Shown one piece after another: positions 1 to 10,156 of a stretch of DNA of 64,000 nucleotides. How positions within the stretch are numbered: the stretch's first letter is position 1; each line of letters starts with the position of its first letter. The notes under the pieces were generated by a model, which was given only the letters and a program-made list of their open reading frames with translations, did not search any database and had not been told where the DNA came from. The DNA lies in the NCBI RefSeq assembly GCF_003286085.1, contig NW_020825317.1:1550001-1614000 (forward strand). The letters run 5' to 3'. This stretch comes from Drosophila persimilis. Its lineage: Eukaryota > Arthropoda > Insecta > Diptera > Drosophilidae. The position numbers were made by a program, and so were the translations under genes.

Positions 1-1153
1 TGTTTCTGTTTCTTCACCCCCTTTCGGTCTGGCCGTTAATTGCCTTTACATATGAAATAATTGTTCGTTTTATTTATCGTTATTAGTAAGTCATTTTATT
101 GATATTTTGAAATTCATTCTGTTTTATTTTTTTATGCGTACGTTTTTTTTTTTTGGTTAGGTTTAGTTTTAATTTGGAAATTACTCAGTTTCTTTGGTCA
201 TGATTCAATAAATTTTATAAAGTTTTCGACTACAGTTTTTTTTTGCTTTCGGCTAGCCAAATGCCGTTTTCCCACTCCCCAACACCCAGCCTGGTTCGTT
301 ATAGTGATTCAAATAGGTTGCTTCTTCCCCCATCTTTGTGGGCCAGCAAAACTGCCCAAAACATAATAGTATTATGGGTATTTTCCCATTTTTATAAATA
401 TATGTTATCGTACAATGACTTTATACGATCAATGTCGGTGCTATATTCACAAATATTCACAATATCGTTGGTGTTTTGTGCCGCAGCACTTGGCCCACGG
501 AAAGTACATTGAGTTTCTTAAGAACTAATATTTATATATGTATAGTCTACGGGGTAGCAAAAAACAAAAAAAAGTTTCAGTTTACATTTAAAGCTAAAAT
601 AAACTAATTTTTTTTTTTTAATATGCTAAACATTTTATTGCTAGTACACTTTTAAAAATGCTAGATCTAGCCTGGAATAGGCTAAACTGGCAGCACTGCT
701 CACAACGTTTTTCGTCACAGCGTATGTTCTTTGAATATTTGTTTATCTTAGTTTTACAGCGCATCCTGCGATTTCGAGCCGTTCGGCTTCTAGATCGATT
801 TTAGTAAAGCAACATCGCACAGTCAAACGGTCAAAATATTATTTTATATGGAATTTCATTCTTGCGACATCCCTTTTTGCTCTTTTTCGTGCGAGGTTAC
901 CAGTTTTTGTAAAATCAAGTCAATGTTGAAAAACAACGAAAAAATTAAATGGTTTGGAAAATAGTTTTTCTTTAGAACTGTCTATGCAACAGCCCAGGCT
1001 TTTGTTGAGCATTAACAATACTTAATTCTCTTAATAAAGGCTTGAAGTCTCTCAATCAGATATATTCATATTATCCAAAGCTCACAAAAATCGTTTGACT
1101 TTTGTCACCTCTTTTCGGCTAAAGCCCCACTGTGCGAGCTAAGGAAATGCAGC
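1..1153. other. Unassigned AT-rich flank
   Basis: I see no supported gene here. The longest open frames are short, lack ATG starts and show no recognisable domain. A pyrimidine-rich stretch at about 880-897 (ctttttgctctttttcgtg) followed by a possible splice donor resembles the start of a Drosophila housekeeping transcript, but no coding exon can be tied to it. The tail at 685-700 (tggcagcactg) resembles the right end of the hAT element at 11633-12379, so part of 530-700 may be an old hAT scar. Confidence 0.3.
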
Positions 1154-1339
1154 TAAAGCTAGGTACACACGATGCAAACAATTTGCAGCAAAAAAAAAAT
1201 TTGCAATAACTGTTTGCGGCAACTATTTTTGCTTTTCGTCTGTATACAGAACTTTACGGTTAACTTGGTTGAGTCAGTTGCTTGCTTGTTTGCATGTGCT
1301 GTTTGCTTTCAGTCGCAATATTGCAGCAAGCAAAGCAAC

Positions 1340-1600
1340 ATGTGGGATCGCGAGAAAACGATAAAATTAATTGATTTGTACGAGAATTATTCTGTTTTAT
1401 GGGATGCCAGCAAACTATAAAAATAAGCATAAAAAGCAAAATGCTTATCGCGAAATTGCAGAAAAATTAGACAAAAGTGATGATGAAATAAAAACAAAAA
1501 TTCATCATTTGCGCACTCAATTTTTGCATGTGCGCAGAGTGAAGCAAAAAAAAGAGTGGCCAGGGTACATCGGACAACTACTTATACCAGCAGTGTCTTG
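1340..1600 (+). pseudogene. MADF-domain protein remnant of the Harbinger element
   Basis: Translation from the ATG at 1340 gives MWDREKTIKLIDLYENYSVL, then a stop after a 1-nt frame slip near 1415. In the next frame it continues with NAYREIAEKLDKSDDEIKTK and a basic tail. Together these match a MADF/SANT-like fold (W-D at the start, aromatic-rich helix 1, then AYREIAEKL and IHHLR helices). In PIF/Harbinger elements the second gene encodes a Myb/SANT or MADF protein that helps the transposase enter the nucleus and bind DNA; that role is family knowledge. The remnant is broken and lacks a C-terminus. Confidence 0.75.
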
Positions 1601-1627
1601 TTTAGTTATGTAGTTTTTTACTTTTCT

Positions 1628-1864
1628 AATAAAAAACTGAAATCACTGACTGACATGCGAAAAAAATTGTAATAGTTTGTTTCATCCCCATTTTGTAGCT
1701 CTTTTAAAAGGTTCTGATGCACTCCTTTTTCATCTCTTTTGGAAATCCACTCTTTCACCCAACACTTTCTTTTTTTTTGCAGACTCTAAACTTCTCACTT
1801 TTTTACGTTTTATTGAAGTTGCTAATATAGCAATAGCAGCATCTCTCGATTTTTGTGCCGACAT
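1628..1864 (-). pseudogene. Harbinger transposase N-terminal remnant
   Basis: The minus strand starts with ATG at 1864 (MSAQKSRDAAIAILA). After a frame slip in an A-run it reads WVKEWISKRDEKGVHQNLLK followed by an EL..GD..NYYNFFRM block. The pattern W-x-W...R...G....L..EL...D...Y..F.RM is the conserved N-terminal segment upstream of the DDE nuclease in PIF/Harbinger transposases. No DDE residues follow, because the frame runs into deleted sequence. It lies tail-to-tail with the MADF remnant. Confidence 0.75.
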
Positions 1865-2139
1865 AATTAAACACGTCGTTATTCGTTGACTTTCTCAAAA
1901 CAACAGAACTTGCAAATGAGTGTCACTTTCAAGCACTGCAAACAAAAAATGAAAACACATGTAGACATTAACGCAATATATTGCACGAAATAGCAATGCA
2001 AAAGTTTGCGTGCAAAACAAAAATTGATTGAAGCAAGAAATTTGCATGCAATATTTGCATTGGTGTGAACATTTGTGCAACTTTTGCTGCAAATTATTTT
2101 CAACTTGCTGCAAATTGTTTGCATCGTGTGTACCTAGCT

Positions 2140-2425
2140 TAAGTGCGTCTAAAGGCAGTATTGGGCACGTTCGCCACCAGCCACCAGGGATCACGCTCCA
2201 GATGCACTGGTCCTAGAGGCTGTCCAATGTTGCCGGTATTGCAAGGTAGAATGATCCTGCCGATAAGTATGAACTTCTCCATCACCTATGCTTTTATGTT
2301 TATGCTCCTGAAGACCTCAAAGCTTAAGGCCGATGCATCCTTTTGTCTCCTTGCTGCCCAGCAAAAACTAAAAGAAGACGTTAAACGACGCAACGCAGCA
2401 GTGCAGATATAATAAAGAAAATAAT
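2140..2425 (+). other. Possible 3' exon of an unidentified host gene
   Basis: Directly after the Harbinger element an open frame runs to a stop at 2410-2412. Its last residues (LLAAQQKLKEDVKRRNAAVQ) look like a charged helix, and the stop overlaps an AATAAA polyadenylation signal at 2411-2416. No domain or gene is recognised, and no ATG defines the start. If real, the exon continues upstream across the Harbinger insertion, since excising that element would join 1156 to 2143. It may equally be chance. Confidence 0.25.
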
Positions 2426-2495
2426 TCAATCGGATTATATTCGTATCAGCATTTTAACTGGGAACAAATTGGCTTCTGCAAGCTTTTCTCTATGC

Positions 2496-2536
2496 TCTGT
2501 ATATATATATATATACTACATACTACATACTACATA
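2496..2536. repeat. (TA)n and TACTACA microsatellite
   Basis: A run of alternating TA is followed by three copies of a 7-bp unit (tactaca). It lies in the short spacer between the candidate 3' exon and the cytochrome b561 gene. Confidence 0.8.
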
Positions 2537-2769
2537 TTCGTTCCATTCGTTCTCATTTTCGTCGATCGTAGGGACGAACATTAGTACTCGCTCCCCATAG
2601 AATAAAGCGCAATATCCCAATTATTAGTTTTGATTGTCTTTGCATAACAAGGTATCATAAAACATTGGCACTTCTGAACAACCTTATTAAACAACAAAAA
2701 ACAATTTTGAATCAAAACTTAAATTTAGTCACAAAATTTACTCAGTTCTAACTGACTGAAGTTGGTCAA

Positions 2770-3567
2770 TCATGATGATTCTTCTTCTTTAACGCCAATC
2801 GGCCCGAGTGTAGACTTGGACATAAGATAAACAACGTCCCTCGCAAGACTCCAGAGCTCAAAGTGGGCCACCGTGATAATGGTGGCCAGAGATCCCAGCT
2901 TAAATAGTTTGATCTGATTTTCGCGCCACTCTCGTCGAGCGAACCCTGAGTTGAAGGCAAACCATTGACTGCAGATCGAACAAAAGAAACCCGAAAGCCC
3001 TAAAATACGGTGCGACCAGTGCAGAAAAACATTTCTGATCCCGAGCAAGGCCAGACCCGAAAAGAGACAGCCTAAGGTTAGGAGCAGACCCATCAGGCCG
3101 CAGAGTCCATGCTTGGTCAGACAGTGTTTAATACTGATGCACGACGTGTGTCCATGCCGTCGCTTCAGCTCGGACCACTGCCGCAACTTGGGTAGCACCC
3201 CAATGCATCCGCTCCAGAACCCCAGCAGGCCCAAAGTACTGTGCATCAATTCCAGACTGGGCATCCCGATCATCCGAACCAGCCACCAGCTGTGTCTGAA
3301 CAGCAGCGCCTCGCCAACGGCTAGAAATAATCCGAGGACGCAGTAAAATGCGTGCTCCGCTGTTCGGACTAGACCCCGTACGAGGCATTTCGTGGCTATG
3401 GCTACACCAATAGCAATAAGGAGAGTTTGAGCCACAATCTCTACAATAATGCTATATAACTCCCCGTCGAATATGGCGGCCATAAAGTCCCAGGTAAACT
3501 CATCGAGAATGATGTTGCCTAGGGTTGTATTTTCCATGAGGGAGGCCTCTTCCTGTCTCTCGGTCAT
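2770..3567 (-). CDS. Cytochrome b561-type transmembrane electron transporter
   Basis: This is an intact 265-residue frame. I chose the ATG at 3567 (MTERQEEASLMENTTL) because the 71 codons upstream are atypical and the cytochrome b561 domain begins after it; an in-frame ATG exists at 3780. Six hydrophobic segments are visible, at about residues 38-60, 72-90, 107-125, 153-175, 186-206 and 224-249. The four histidines expected to bind two b-type hemes are present: His72 (EHAFYCVLG), His109 (ELMHSTLG), His153 (TKHGLCG) and His186 (HWSHRILG), with the GEALLF motif in helix 2. Proteins of this family carry electrons across membranes, from ascorbate to ferric iron or monodehydroascorbate; that activity is family knowledge. 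It is an insect CYB561D2-like paralogue, but I cannot name the orthologue. It is the only complete host gene in the window and lies 0.6 kb from a Harbinger element. Confidence 0.85.
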   Translation of the reverse strand: MTERQEEASLMENTTLGNIILDEFTWDFMAAIFDGELYSIIVEIVAQTLLIAIGVAIATKCLVRGLVRTAEHAFYCVLGLFLAVGEALLFRHSWWLVRMIGMPSLELMHSTLGLLGFWSGCIGVLPKLRQWSELKRRHGHTSCISIKHCLTKHGLCGLMGLLLTLGCLFSGLALLGIRNVFLHWSHRILGLSGFFCSICSQWFAFNSGFARREWRENQIKLFKLGSLATIITVAHFELWSLARDVVYLMSKSTLGPIGVKEEESS

Positions 3568-4080
3568 ATTGGATATCTGACTTTCGGACGATAATATGAG
3601 ATTTTTGATTGATATTTCAAAGATTAGTAAAAGATTAAAGATTAAGTTCGTGTAAATGTATGTAAAAGCCTGAAGGACGCGTTTTCGACCACATACAATA
3701 AATATATTCTTGATCAGTATTAATAACCGCCAACAAATTTCAACTTTTAACCATCTAGACATTACCATGTACTCGTGCATACTAAATTTTGAAACATTTG
3801 CCTTTTATTTGATGGAAATATATATTTATGTATATTCGTTCAGAAGTTATTAATTTAGCGAGCTGAAATGGCTGAAGGCCCCACTGTGGGCCGTAGTTGT
3901 TTTAAGGCTTCATAAAGCTTCAATCCATAAATTTTAAATTGTAAATTGTGCGCAAAGGAGTAAGAAGCGAAATGTAGTGCCGTGTTTTAGTGAAAAACAT
4001 CTAAATTATCCATTATTATCAGTTAGGTGCAGTGCTTAAATAAAAAAATGTGTTGCACGCGTCTTAGATAATAATAATAT
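3568..4080. other. Upstream region of the b561 gene, no gene seen
   Basis: AT-rich sequence with no supported coding content. It should hold the promoter and 5' UTR of the minus-strand cytochrome gene, but I cannot identify a specific core promoter element. Confidence 0.4.
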
Positions 4081-4370
4081 ATCAATTGTATGCGATCCAT
4101 CCACATTGACAAGCGTATGGCTTTCAAAATCTCTAGCACTTTTACTTTCCGATCGGCCAACCCCATATCGTGTATTTTTTTAATTTTTTCGGGTGTAGAG
4201 ACCTTAACTGGGTGTCCAGGACGTTCGGCATCGTTTTTGCTGTTTGTGCTTGTACGGTCACAACGGAATTCAGGAATTCACAATTCACCACCAAGCATTG
4301 ATGTTCATGGTGCTGATTTCCTATAGTATTTATCAAGCTTAGTCTTGGTTGCAGTGGTTTTCGCAAAAAA
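4081..4370 (-). pseudogene. mariner-type transposase remnant
   Basis: The reverse strand from about 4232 down to 4090 reads DAERPGHPVKVSTPEKIKKI, then HDMGLADRKVKVLEI. This corresponds to the linker and second helix-turn-helix of mariner-family transposases. Upstream sequence in other frames continues the N-terminal region with stops and shifts. No DDD catalytic residues are seen. It is an old fragment without identifiable inverted terminal repeats. Confidence 0.65.
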
Positions 4371-4440
4371 TACGAAATTCACTTTTTTCCATTTTACCTT
4401 TAAATGACGAGGAAGTCTGCTATCAATGGCTGTAAGCACA

Positions 4441-4729
4441 ACAAAAAAATAAAAAATAAAATGACGCAGCCTGTTGATGAAAGCAGTGCGGCTCTATCAG
4501 ATAAAAGGCGGGAAGTTATAAAAATCAAATGACCTTTTTAACAGTCTTATTAGAATTGTCTTGATTTGGGAAATTCCGAATTTTTTCCTCTAAGATCCTG
4601 TGGATTTTTCCTTACCTGTGCATTTTCTACTGAAGGTATTTTAGCTTACAATTTTGGACAGTTTGGCAGAAATATAATTTGCACTTATACGTCTTAAACT
4701 GCTGCGACAGTATCATATAGAGCTGTAGT
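4441..4729. other. No gene seen
   Basis: AT-rich spacer between the mariner fragment and the non-LTR fragment. I find no coding pattern or clear repeat structure. Confidence 0.4.
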
Positions 4730-5420
4730 TCCATTTTCGCTAGTGGCAGTCACCATCACCCTGTATCAATAGAAGTGAAATCTCGTGAAAGTAAAGAGTA
4801 GCCCAGATTCTTTTTTGCCAAAAACAGACTTCTTAAAAGACTGGAATGTACTATGATAACAGGAGATATAGCCAATATTACTGATAGCATCTAACACAAT
4901 TTAAGGGTCTCCACCTATGCCTTGAGCAACAATAGATGCCCTAAGGTTTGGTGGAATCCAGGCCTAGTAATTTTAGTCAAAATATTTAGAGGTTCGAATT
5001 CTGGCACAAACTGCTCCCAGTATCTTTCTATATCGAAGCATATTTATATATTTCTGAAAACAGAATGGAAAAAGGCGGTTAAGCTCGGAATAGATAAAAT
5101 CACATACGACATGGTAAGGGGCACTCAGTAGACCAGAGCAGTATAATCTGATAAAAGAATGTAACAGATTGTTAACACAATGTAAAATCCTCAGTTCATA
5201 TTTTGACCATTTCAAAATCATTCCCAATCACTTTTGATTTTTGATCTGATGATTAAAAATCGTATCGAATGGTTCCCAAAAGACTACAATACTATGCCCA
5301 GCAGGTTTTACATATGCCTATCAAGCAGGCAGAACAGCAGCTACATATGTGTATAAATGATCTCATCCATACCATGGCCTATGAAAAAAACTAGGGAAAG
5401 CTGTTTTAGTTGTCGTAATA
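4730..5420 (+). pseudogene. Degenerate non-LTR retrotransposon ORF2 (linker and RT start)
   Basis: Across several frames the pieces follow the order seen between the endonuclease and reverse transcriptase of R1/LOA/Jockey-type elements. There is a cysteine-proline block ending CPKVWWNPGL at about 4935-4970, then a W-K-K-A-V-K-L basic helix, then an AYQAGRTAATYV-like block at 5322-5355 (the tribal H-A-Y-x-x-G-K-S-T motif), and a decayed D-I-E-G-A-F position near 5410. It is too decayed to assign to a clade and has no ends. DINE copy 1 follows directly. Confidence 0.55.
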
Positions 5421-5448
5421 GACACAGAAATTAAAAATATAAAGTAAA

Positions 5449-6555
5449 AACGAGGGGGAACGTTGTGAGTTGCTGCGGAGACCGTAACTCTACATTTATA
5501 CCCGATACTTAGTCAGTATGGCTCTCCTCCGGCAGACGCCGCGAATATTAAAAGACACGACAAAGAGTGCGTGCGAGAGAGACAGAAAATCAGTCTGAGC
5601 GTGACGTCGGGTGCTGCGTAGCCACTGCATATTGATTTCTTGCTTTTGGCTATAAAAATTATCCGATCTGATCCAGATTCAGCAATCTAATAGATATGGT
5701 GATTATCTATGATTCTGCGTTTTTAGTTTTCTCGAATCTGCAATATTGTGGATGCTACAGATTTTCGTCCTTTGTGTGGGCGGAAGGGGGTGGGGCGAAA
5801 TGTTGAGATATACGTTTTATAGTGAGATCTAACAGAGGTGCGGTACCAAATTTGGTTACTCTAGCCTTAACAGTCTCTGAGATTTGTGAATGCCCCAGAT
5901 TTTCGTCCTTTGCATGGTCGAAAGGCTGCGTGGCGAAATTTTCACGCAAAAGGGTCAAGATCCGATATCGCAGTATTGTGGATACCAAATTTGTTTGCTC
6001 TGGCTCTTATAGCTTCTGAGATCCTTGAACTCATATTTTGCAATTGGCAAAACCGACCATGAAACATGTGTGTTAGAGAGAGACGGAGGGAGAAAGAATG
6101 AAATTGTTTTCTTCATTCTGGCTATAATAATTACACGATCTGGTTCATATTTTACACTCTGGAACATATAGTCATCTTCTACGATTCGGCGTAGTTTCTG
6201 TTTTCTCGTATCTTTGAAATTGTGGATGCCACAGATTTTCGCCCTTTGTGTGGGCGGAAGTGGGCGGGGCAAAGTTTTGAAATATACTTGTAACAGTGAC
6301 ATATCACAGAAGTCCGGATATAAAATGTCGTTGCTCTAGTTCTGATAGTCTTTGAGCACTAGGCGGTAATAGGGACGGACAGACAGACGGACGGACGGAC
6401 GGACAGACAGGCAGGGCTCAATCGACTCGGCTATTGATGCTGATCAAGAATAAATATACTTTATGGGGTGGGAAACGATTCCTTCTGGACGTTAAACACA
6501 TCCATTTTCACCACAAATATAATATACCCCAATACCAATTTTGAGTATCGGGTAT
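5449..6555 (+). mobile_element. DINE-1/INE-1-like Helentron, copy 1
   Basis: Full-length copy of the dominant repeat in the window. It begins acgagggggaacgttgtgag, followed by a GAGTTGC...hairpin region and TATACCCGATACT at about 5499-5511. It ends with the inverted match GAGTATCGGGTAT. Near the end are the diagnostic blocks cggctattgatgctgatcaa, tatactttatggggt and a (GGAC/GACA)n run. It has no coding capacity; DINE elements are mobilised in trans by Helentron Rep/helicase proteins (family knowledge). It is followed by a (TTTA)n tract. Confidence 0.85.
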
Positions 6556-6599
6556 ATTTATTTATTTATTTATTTACAGCGAGGTTAGAGTTAAAACTA

Positions 6600-8650
6600 T
6601 TATCCTAGCTTAAAACTCCAACCAGATGTTCCCAATCATACAGCACGATTTCGTTGATTCTCTGTCCGACTCATCATTGGGTCAGATAAACGGCATATGC
6701 AATAGCATTGGTAGGATTTTAGACCTTGTCTTTACTACCGACTCTACGAACACTTTAGTACGCCGAGGTTCCCCTCTATCTTTTCCCGAAGACCTTTACC
6801 ATCCTACCCTGGAAATAGATGTCCAGCTGCCTTCACCTGGTCCAACCAAATCCTGCATAAAGCCTTCAGCTATATTTTGCTTCAAGAGGGCTGATTTTAC
6901 CTCTTTGAACAGCGCACTTTCTCTGATAGATTGGTCATTCCCCGACGACTTTCGCGAAATCGAGCACGCCACTAACGCTTTCTATAGCACTGTTTTTTCC
7001 ATCTTTCCTACCTTTGTTCCATTAGTTTTCCCTCTCAGAAACCTTTCTGGCCCTATTTGGTTCACTCCGCGGCTAGTAAACCTAAGGAATATAAAATCTC
7101 GTTTATATAAGAGGTTTAAACTGTCTGGCTCGCAGTCAGATTTCTCTAAGTACTCAATTGCAAAATCTAAATTTTCAATTTGTAATACCCTATGCTATAA
7201 TAGTTATTTGGCAAAATGTAAGCTCAACTTTAAACGAGATCCTAAAAAATTCTTTAAGTTTGTTAACTCTAAACGTAATTCTTCACAATATCCCTCTTCT
7301 TTACACTTAAATTGTACTTACGCAGATAACAATTCCGATATCGCTAATCTATTTGCTTCATTTTTTCAACTTTGCTACTCTGCTCCTTCTAATAACATGC
7401 CCTCCATTCTCGCCTCACCCCACGACTATCCTGCCTCGCACTCATATCCTATCCCTTTTAATAATTCAAGTTGTATCCACCCCCCTTTATTGATTATGAT
7501 GGCCTTCTAACTAATTTAAAATCATGTAAACTTTCTTTCTCCACTGGTCCAGATTTGGGTCCCAGTGCCGTGCTCAAACTCTGTGCGGATTCTCTTTGCG
7601 CGCCCCTCTTGAAACTGTTCAACCTCTCTCTCGAGCTTGGTGATTTTCCCACCGCCTGGAAAGAATCCTACCTAATTCCTATTCATAAAAAGGGGTCTAA
7701 ATCAGACGTCTCAAACTACCGTTATATCTCCAACTTATCTGCCATTCCTAAACTCTTCGAAAAAATTATTAGTTACTCTTTATAAACGATCTTCCCCAAG
7801 TTTTAATGAATTCACGAGTCCTAATGTATGCTGACGATGTCAAGCTATGTTTTTCCTACAGCGATCCGGTGTCCCCGTCATTTCTTCAATCAGATATCGA
7901 CGCTCTCAACAATTGGTGTACTATTAACGCTCTTCCTCTTAACATTTCCAAATGTAACGTCATGACCTTCCATCGTAACAAGCCTTACCTTTTTGACTTT
8001 ACAATTAATAACATTTCCTTGGAACGCCTGTACAAAGTTAATGACTTAGGCATTATCTTCGTTCCGAACTTATGTTTTAATTCTCATATATCCGCTATTT
8101 CGAATAAAGCCAAAGGAGTCCTTGGCTTTATCAAAAGATGGTCGAAGGAATTTTCTGACCCCTATACCACTAAACTACACTACGTTTCTCTTGTACGGCC
8201 TATCTTGGAATATGGTTCCTGTATCTGGTCTCTCCATTACCAAAAATATCAAGATATGCTTGAGTCCGTTCAAAAACAATTCCTTATCTTTGCCCTGCGC
8301 GGACTTAATTGGGACCCCTCTCATCATCTTCCTTCTTATGAGAGTCGGCTGCGCCTCATTAACTAGCACTCTCTTGAAAGCCGTAGAACTTGTCCTGGAA
8401 TTCTCTTTCTCCACAAACTTCTCCTAGGCGAGGTTGAATCTTCGGCCCTCATTAGCCTTATCAGAATTGCTGTCCCATCCCGCCCGACTAGGCATTACTT
8501 TCCTCTCCGTCTTCCTCTCTGTCCTTAAAACTACTCTGACCATGAATCTTTCCGTAGCCTTTGCCGCGATTACAATAAATTTTTCCATCTTTTTTCCTTT
8601 GATACTTGCGCTTCCAAAGTAAAATCTTCTTTAATGAATAATCTAAGTTA
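6600..8650 (+). mobile_element. CR1/Jockey-type non-LTR element, 5' truncated and internally deleted
   Basis: The plus strand encodes the end of the endonuclease (ILDLVFTTDS near residue 32 of the frame starting at 6626), the linker, and the RT fingers (FFKFVNSKRNSSQYPSSL). In the next frame come RT block LIPIHKKGSKSDVSNY and, after a jump at about 7775-7790, INDLP...YADDVKLC with the thumb (SKCNVMTFHR). The YADD catalytic pair is present, but the palm segment with the first catalytic aspartate is missing. The reading frame is broken at about 7480, 7785 and 8366. A C-terminal tail continues to about 8640. The family resembles the Drosophila CR1-like elements; the exact clade is uncertain. Confidence 0.75.
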
Positions 8651-8754
8651 GCTTCTTTCGGCCTTGCATTGTGTTACCGTACTTTCCAGTAGCAGATAAT
8701 CTTATGTTTTGTACATTCCTATTTTTACACAGTTTAACTGTCCATAGTTGAACT

Positions 8755-10093
8755 CTAAACATTAAACATTATGAGATGATCTAAGTACGCTAGATTGTCT
8801 GTAACTGATTTTCCACGTTTGAAACCAACTTGATTTGTGTGCATATGTTTGTTTGTAGTAACCAACCACCACAACCTCTTGGCTATGATTTTGTCTAGAA
8901 CTTTTGCGAAGCAAGAGTTTAGAGAAATCGGGCGGTATGAGGTTATTGATGTTTTGATGCAGCCGGGTTTAGCTATTGGTATAACAAGACCTATTTTGTA
9001 AGTTTGGGGTATATAGTTATTAAGTATATTATTGTAGAGTTTTAAAATTCTATCCTTAACTGCTGGGGATGTATTTGCAATCATTGGGTCCTTAAGCTTG
9101 AGAGTGCGGAGGAAAGTTCTATGGAAGTGATATCTGATTCTATTTTCTTTTGCCGTTGCTTTTCGAAATCTAATGATGTTTGTAGTTGTAATGTGTTTTT
9201 TTAGTTTGTTCCATGCTTGTTTTATTTCGTTGTTGAGAGTTTGCAGTCCATTGTTCCACCAGGGAAGGTTTCTGGGATGGTTTTTAATTGATGTTTGTGG
9301 GATGGTAAGATGGGCGCTTTGTAGTAGAATTTTATTTAGACATGATGATTCATTATTGATATTGTTTGAGGGCGAATTTTTTCGTATTAAAGTAATCAGT
9401 TTTGTCCTTAAATGCATCCCAGTTGGCTGAGTTTATTTCGAAGATTGGGTTGTTTTGTGTTTTATTCTGTTTGTTATTGTTAAAGAATGTAATGAGGATA
9501 GGGAAATGGTCACTTCCGTGAAGGTCGTCGATGATTTTCCAGTTAGCGTATTGGAATAAGTCTGGAGAGCAAAATGATAGGTCAATATGTGTGTATGTAT
9601 TGTGAGTGGTAAAGTGTGTGGGGGATTTGTCGTTTAAGATTATAAAGTTGGTGTTATTTAGGAATTTGGCTACTGTATTGCCTCTTCCGTTATTGTTTGG
9701 TGAGCCAAGTTTGCTCCAACTGTTGAAATCACCTAAAATAAGCGAGCTTGAGTTATTGCTGAGAACATTGTGTAGGTTACTTTCGTTAAAATTTTGGCTT
9801 GGCGATATGTATGCAGAAAATATTTTAAATTTTTTCTTCGATTCAACTTCAATAGCAGTTGCATCGAAGTTAGTTTGTAAATGTATTTCATTTGATTGGA
9901 TTGAGTTGTGTATGATGACTGCTGCTCCCCCAAAATTGAGTGAGTTGATGGGAATGGGTATATTGTGAATATTAAATAAATGTGTTTCTTGTAATGCAAT
10001 TATATGAGGTTGGTATTGTTTAATAATAATTTGTAATTCATTATAGTTGTTTCTGTAGCCTCGAAGGTTCCATTGGATTATTGTCAGAGTCAT
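8755..10093 (-). pseudogene. I-clade ORF2 (endonuclease and partial RT)
   Basis: ATG at 10093 (MTLTIIQWNLRGYRNNYNEL). The APE-type endonuclease motifs follow: LQETHL, the ILGDFNSWS block and GSDHFPILI near 9500. A small deletion is visible after IPIPINSLNFGG. A frameshift at about 9400 leads into the linker with PWWNNGL, then the RT fingers (ITSYRPISLNSCFAKVLDKI) and QVGFKRGKSVTDNLAYLDHL. The frame ends before the YxDD palm motif, so the RT is incomplete. Confidence 0.75.
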
Positions 10094-10156
10094 TTTTGTA
10101 AGTTTTTATCTCTTGAGTGCTGATTATTTGGGTTGTTTTTACTTGATCTGTTAGTT

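Larger units (their letters stand above)
1157..2139. mobile_element. PIF/Harbinger DNA transposon, internally deleted
   Basis: The ends are perfect inverted repeats of at least 35 bp that begin AGCTAGGTACACACGATGCA on the left and read as the reverse complement on the right. The element is flanked by TAA at 1154-1156 and TAA at 2140-2142, the 3-bp target duplication typical of PIF/Harbinger. Inside are convergent remnants of the two genes of this superfamily: a MADF-type DNA-binding protein on plus and the N-terminus of the DDE transposase on minus. At 983 bp it is far too short to hold a full transposase, so the catalytic domain is deleted and the copy is non-autonomous. TGCAAA-type motifs recur in both subterminal regions and may be protein-binding repeats. 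Confidence 0.9.

Noticed and set aside
3568-3780. 71-codon N-terminal extension of the cytochrome b561 frame
   Set aside because: It is in frame and open, but its composition is unlike the family and the domain is complete without it. The ATG at 3567 is the better start, though a longer form cannot be excluded.
6365-6420. Regular GGAC/GACA repeats that look like a short direct-repeat array
   Set aside because: It is the microsatellite internal to the DINE family, repeated in each copy, and has none of the spacer structure of CRISPR.
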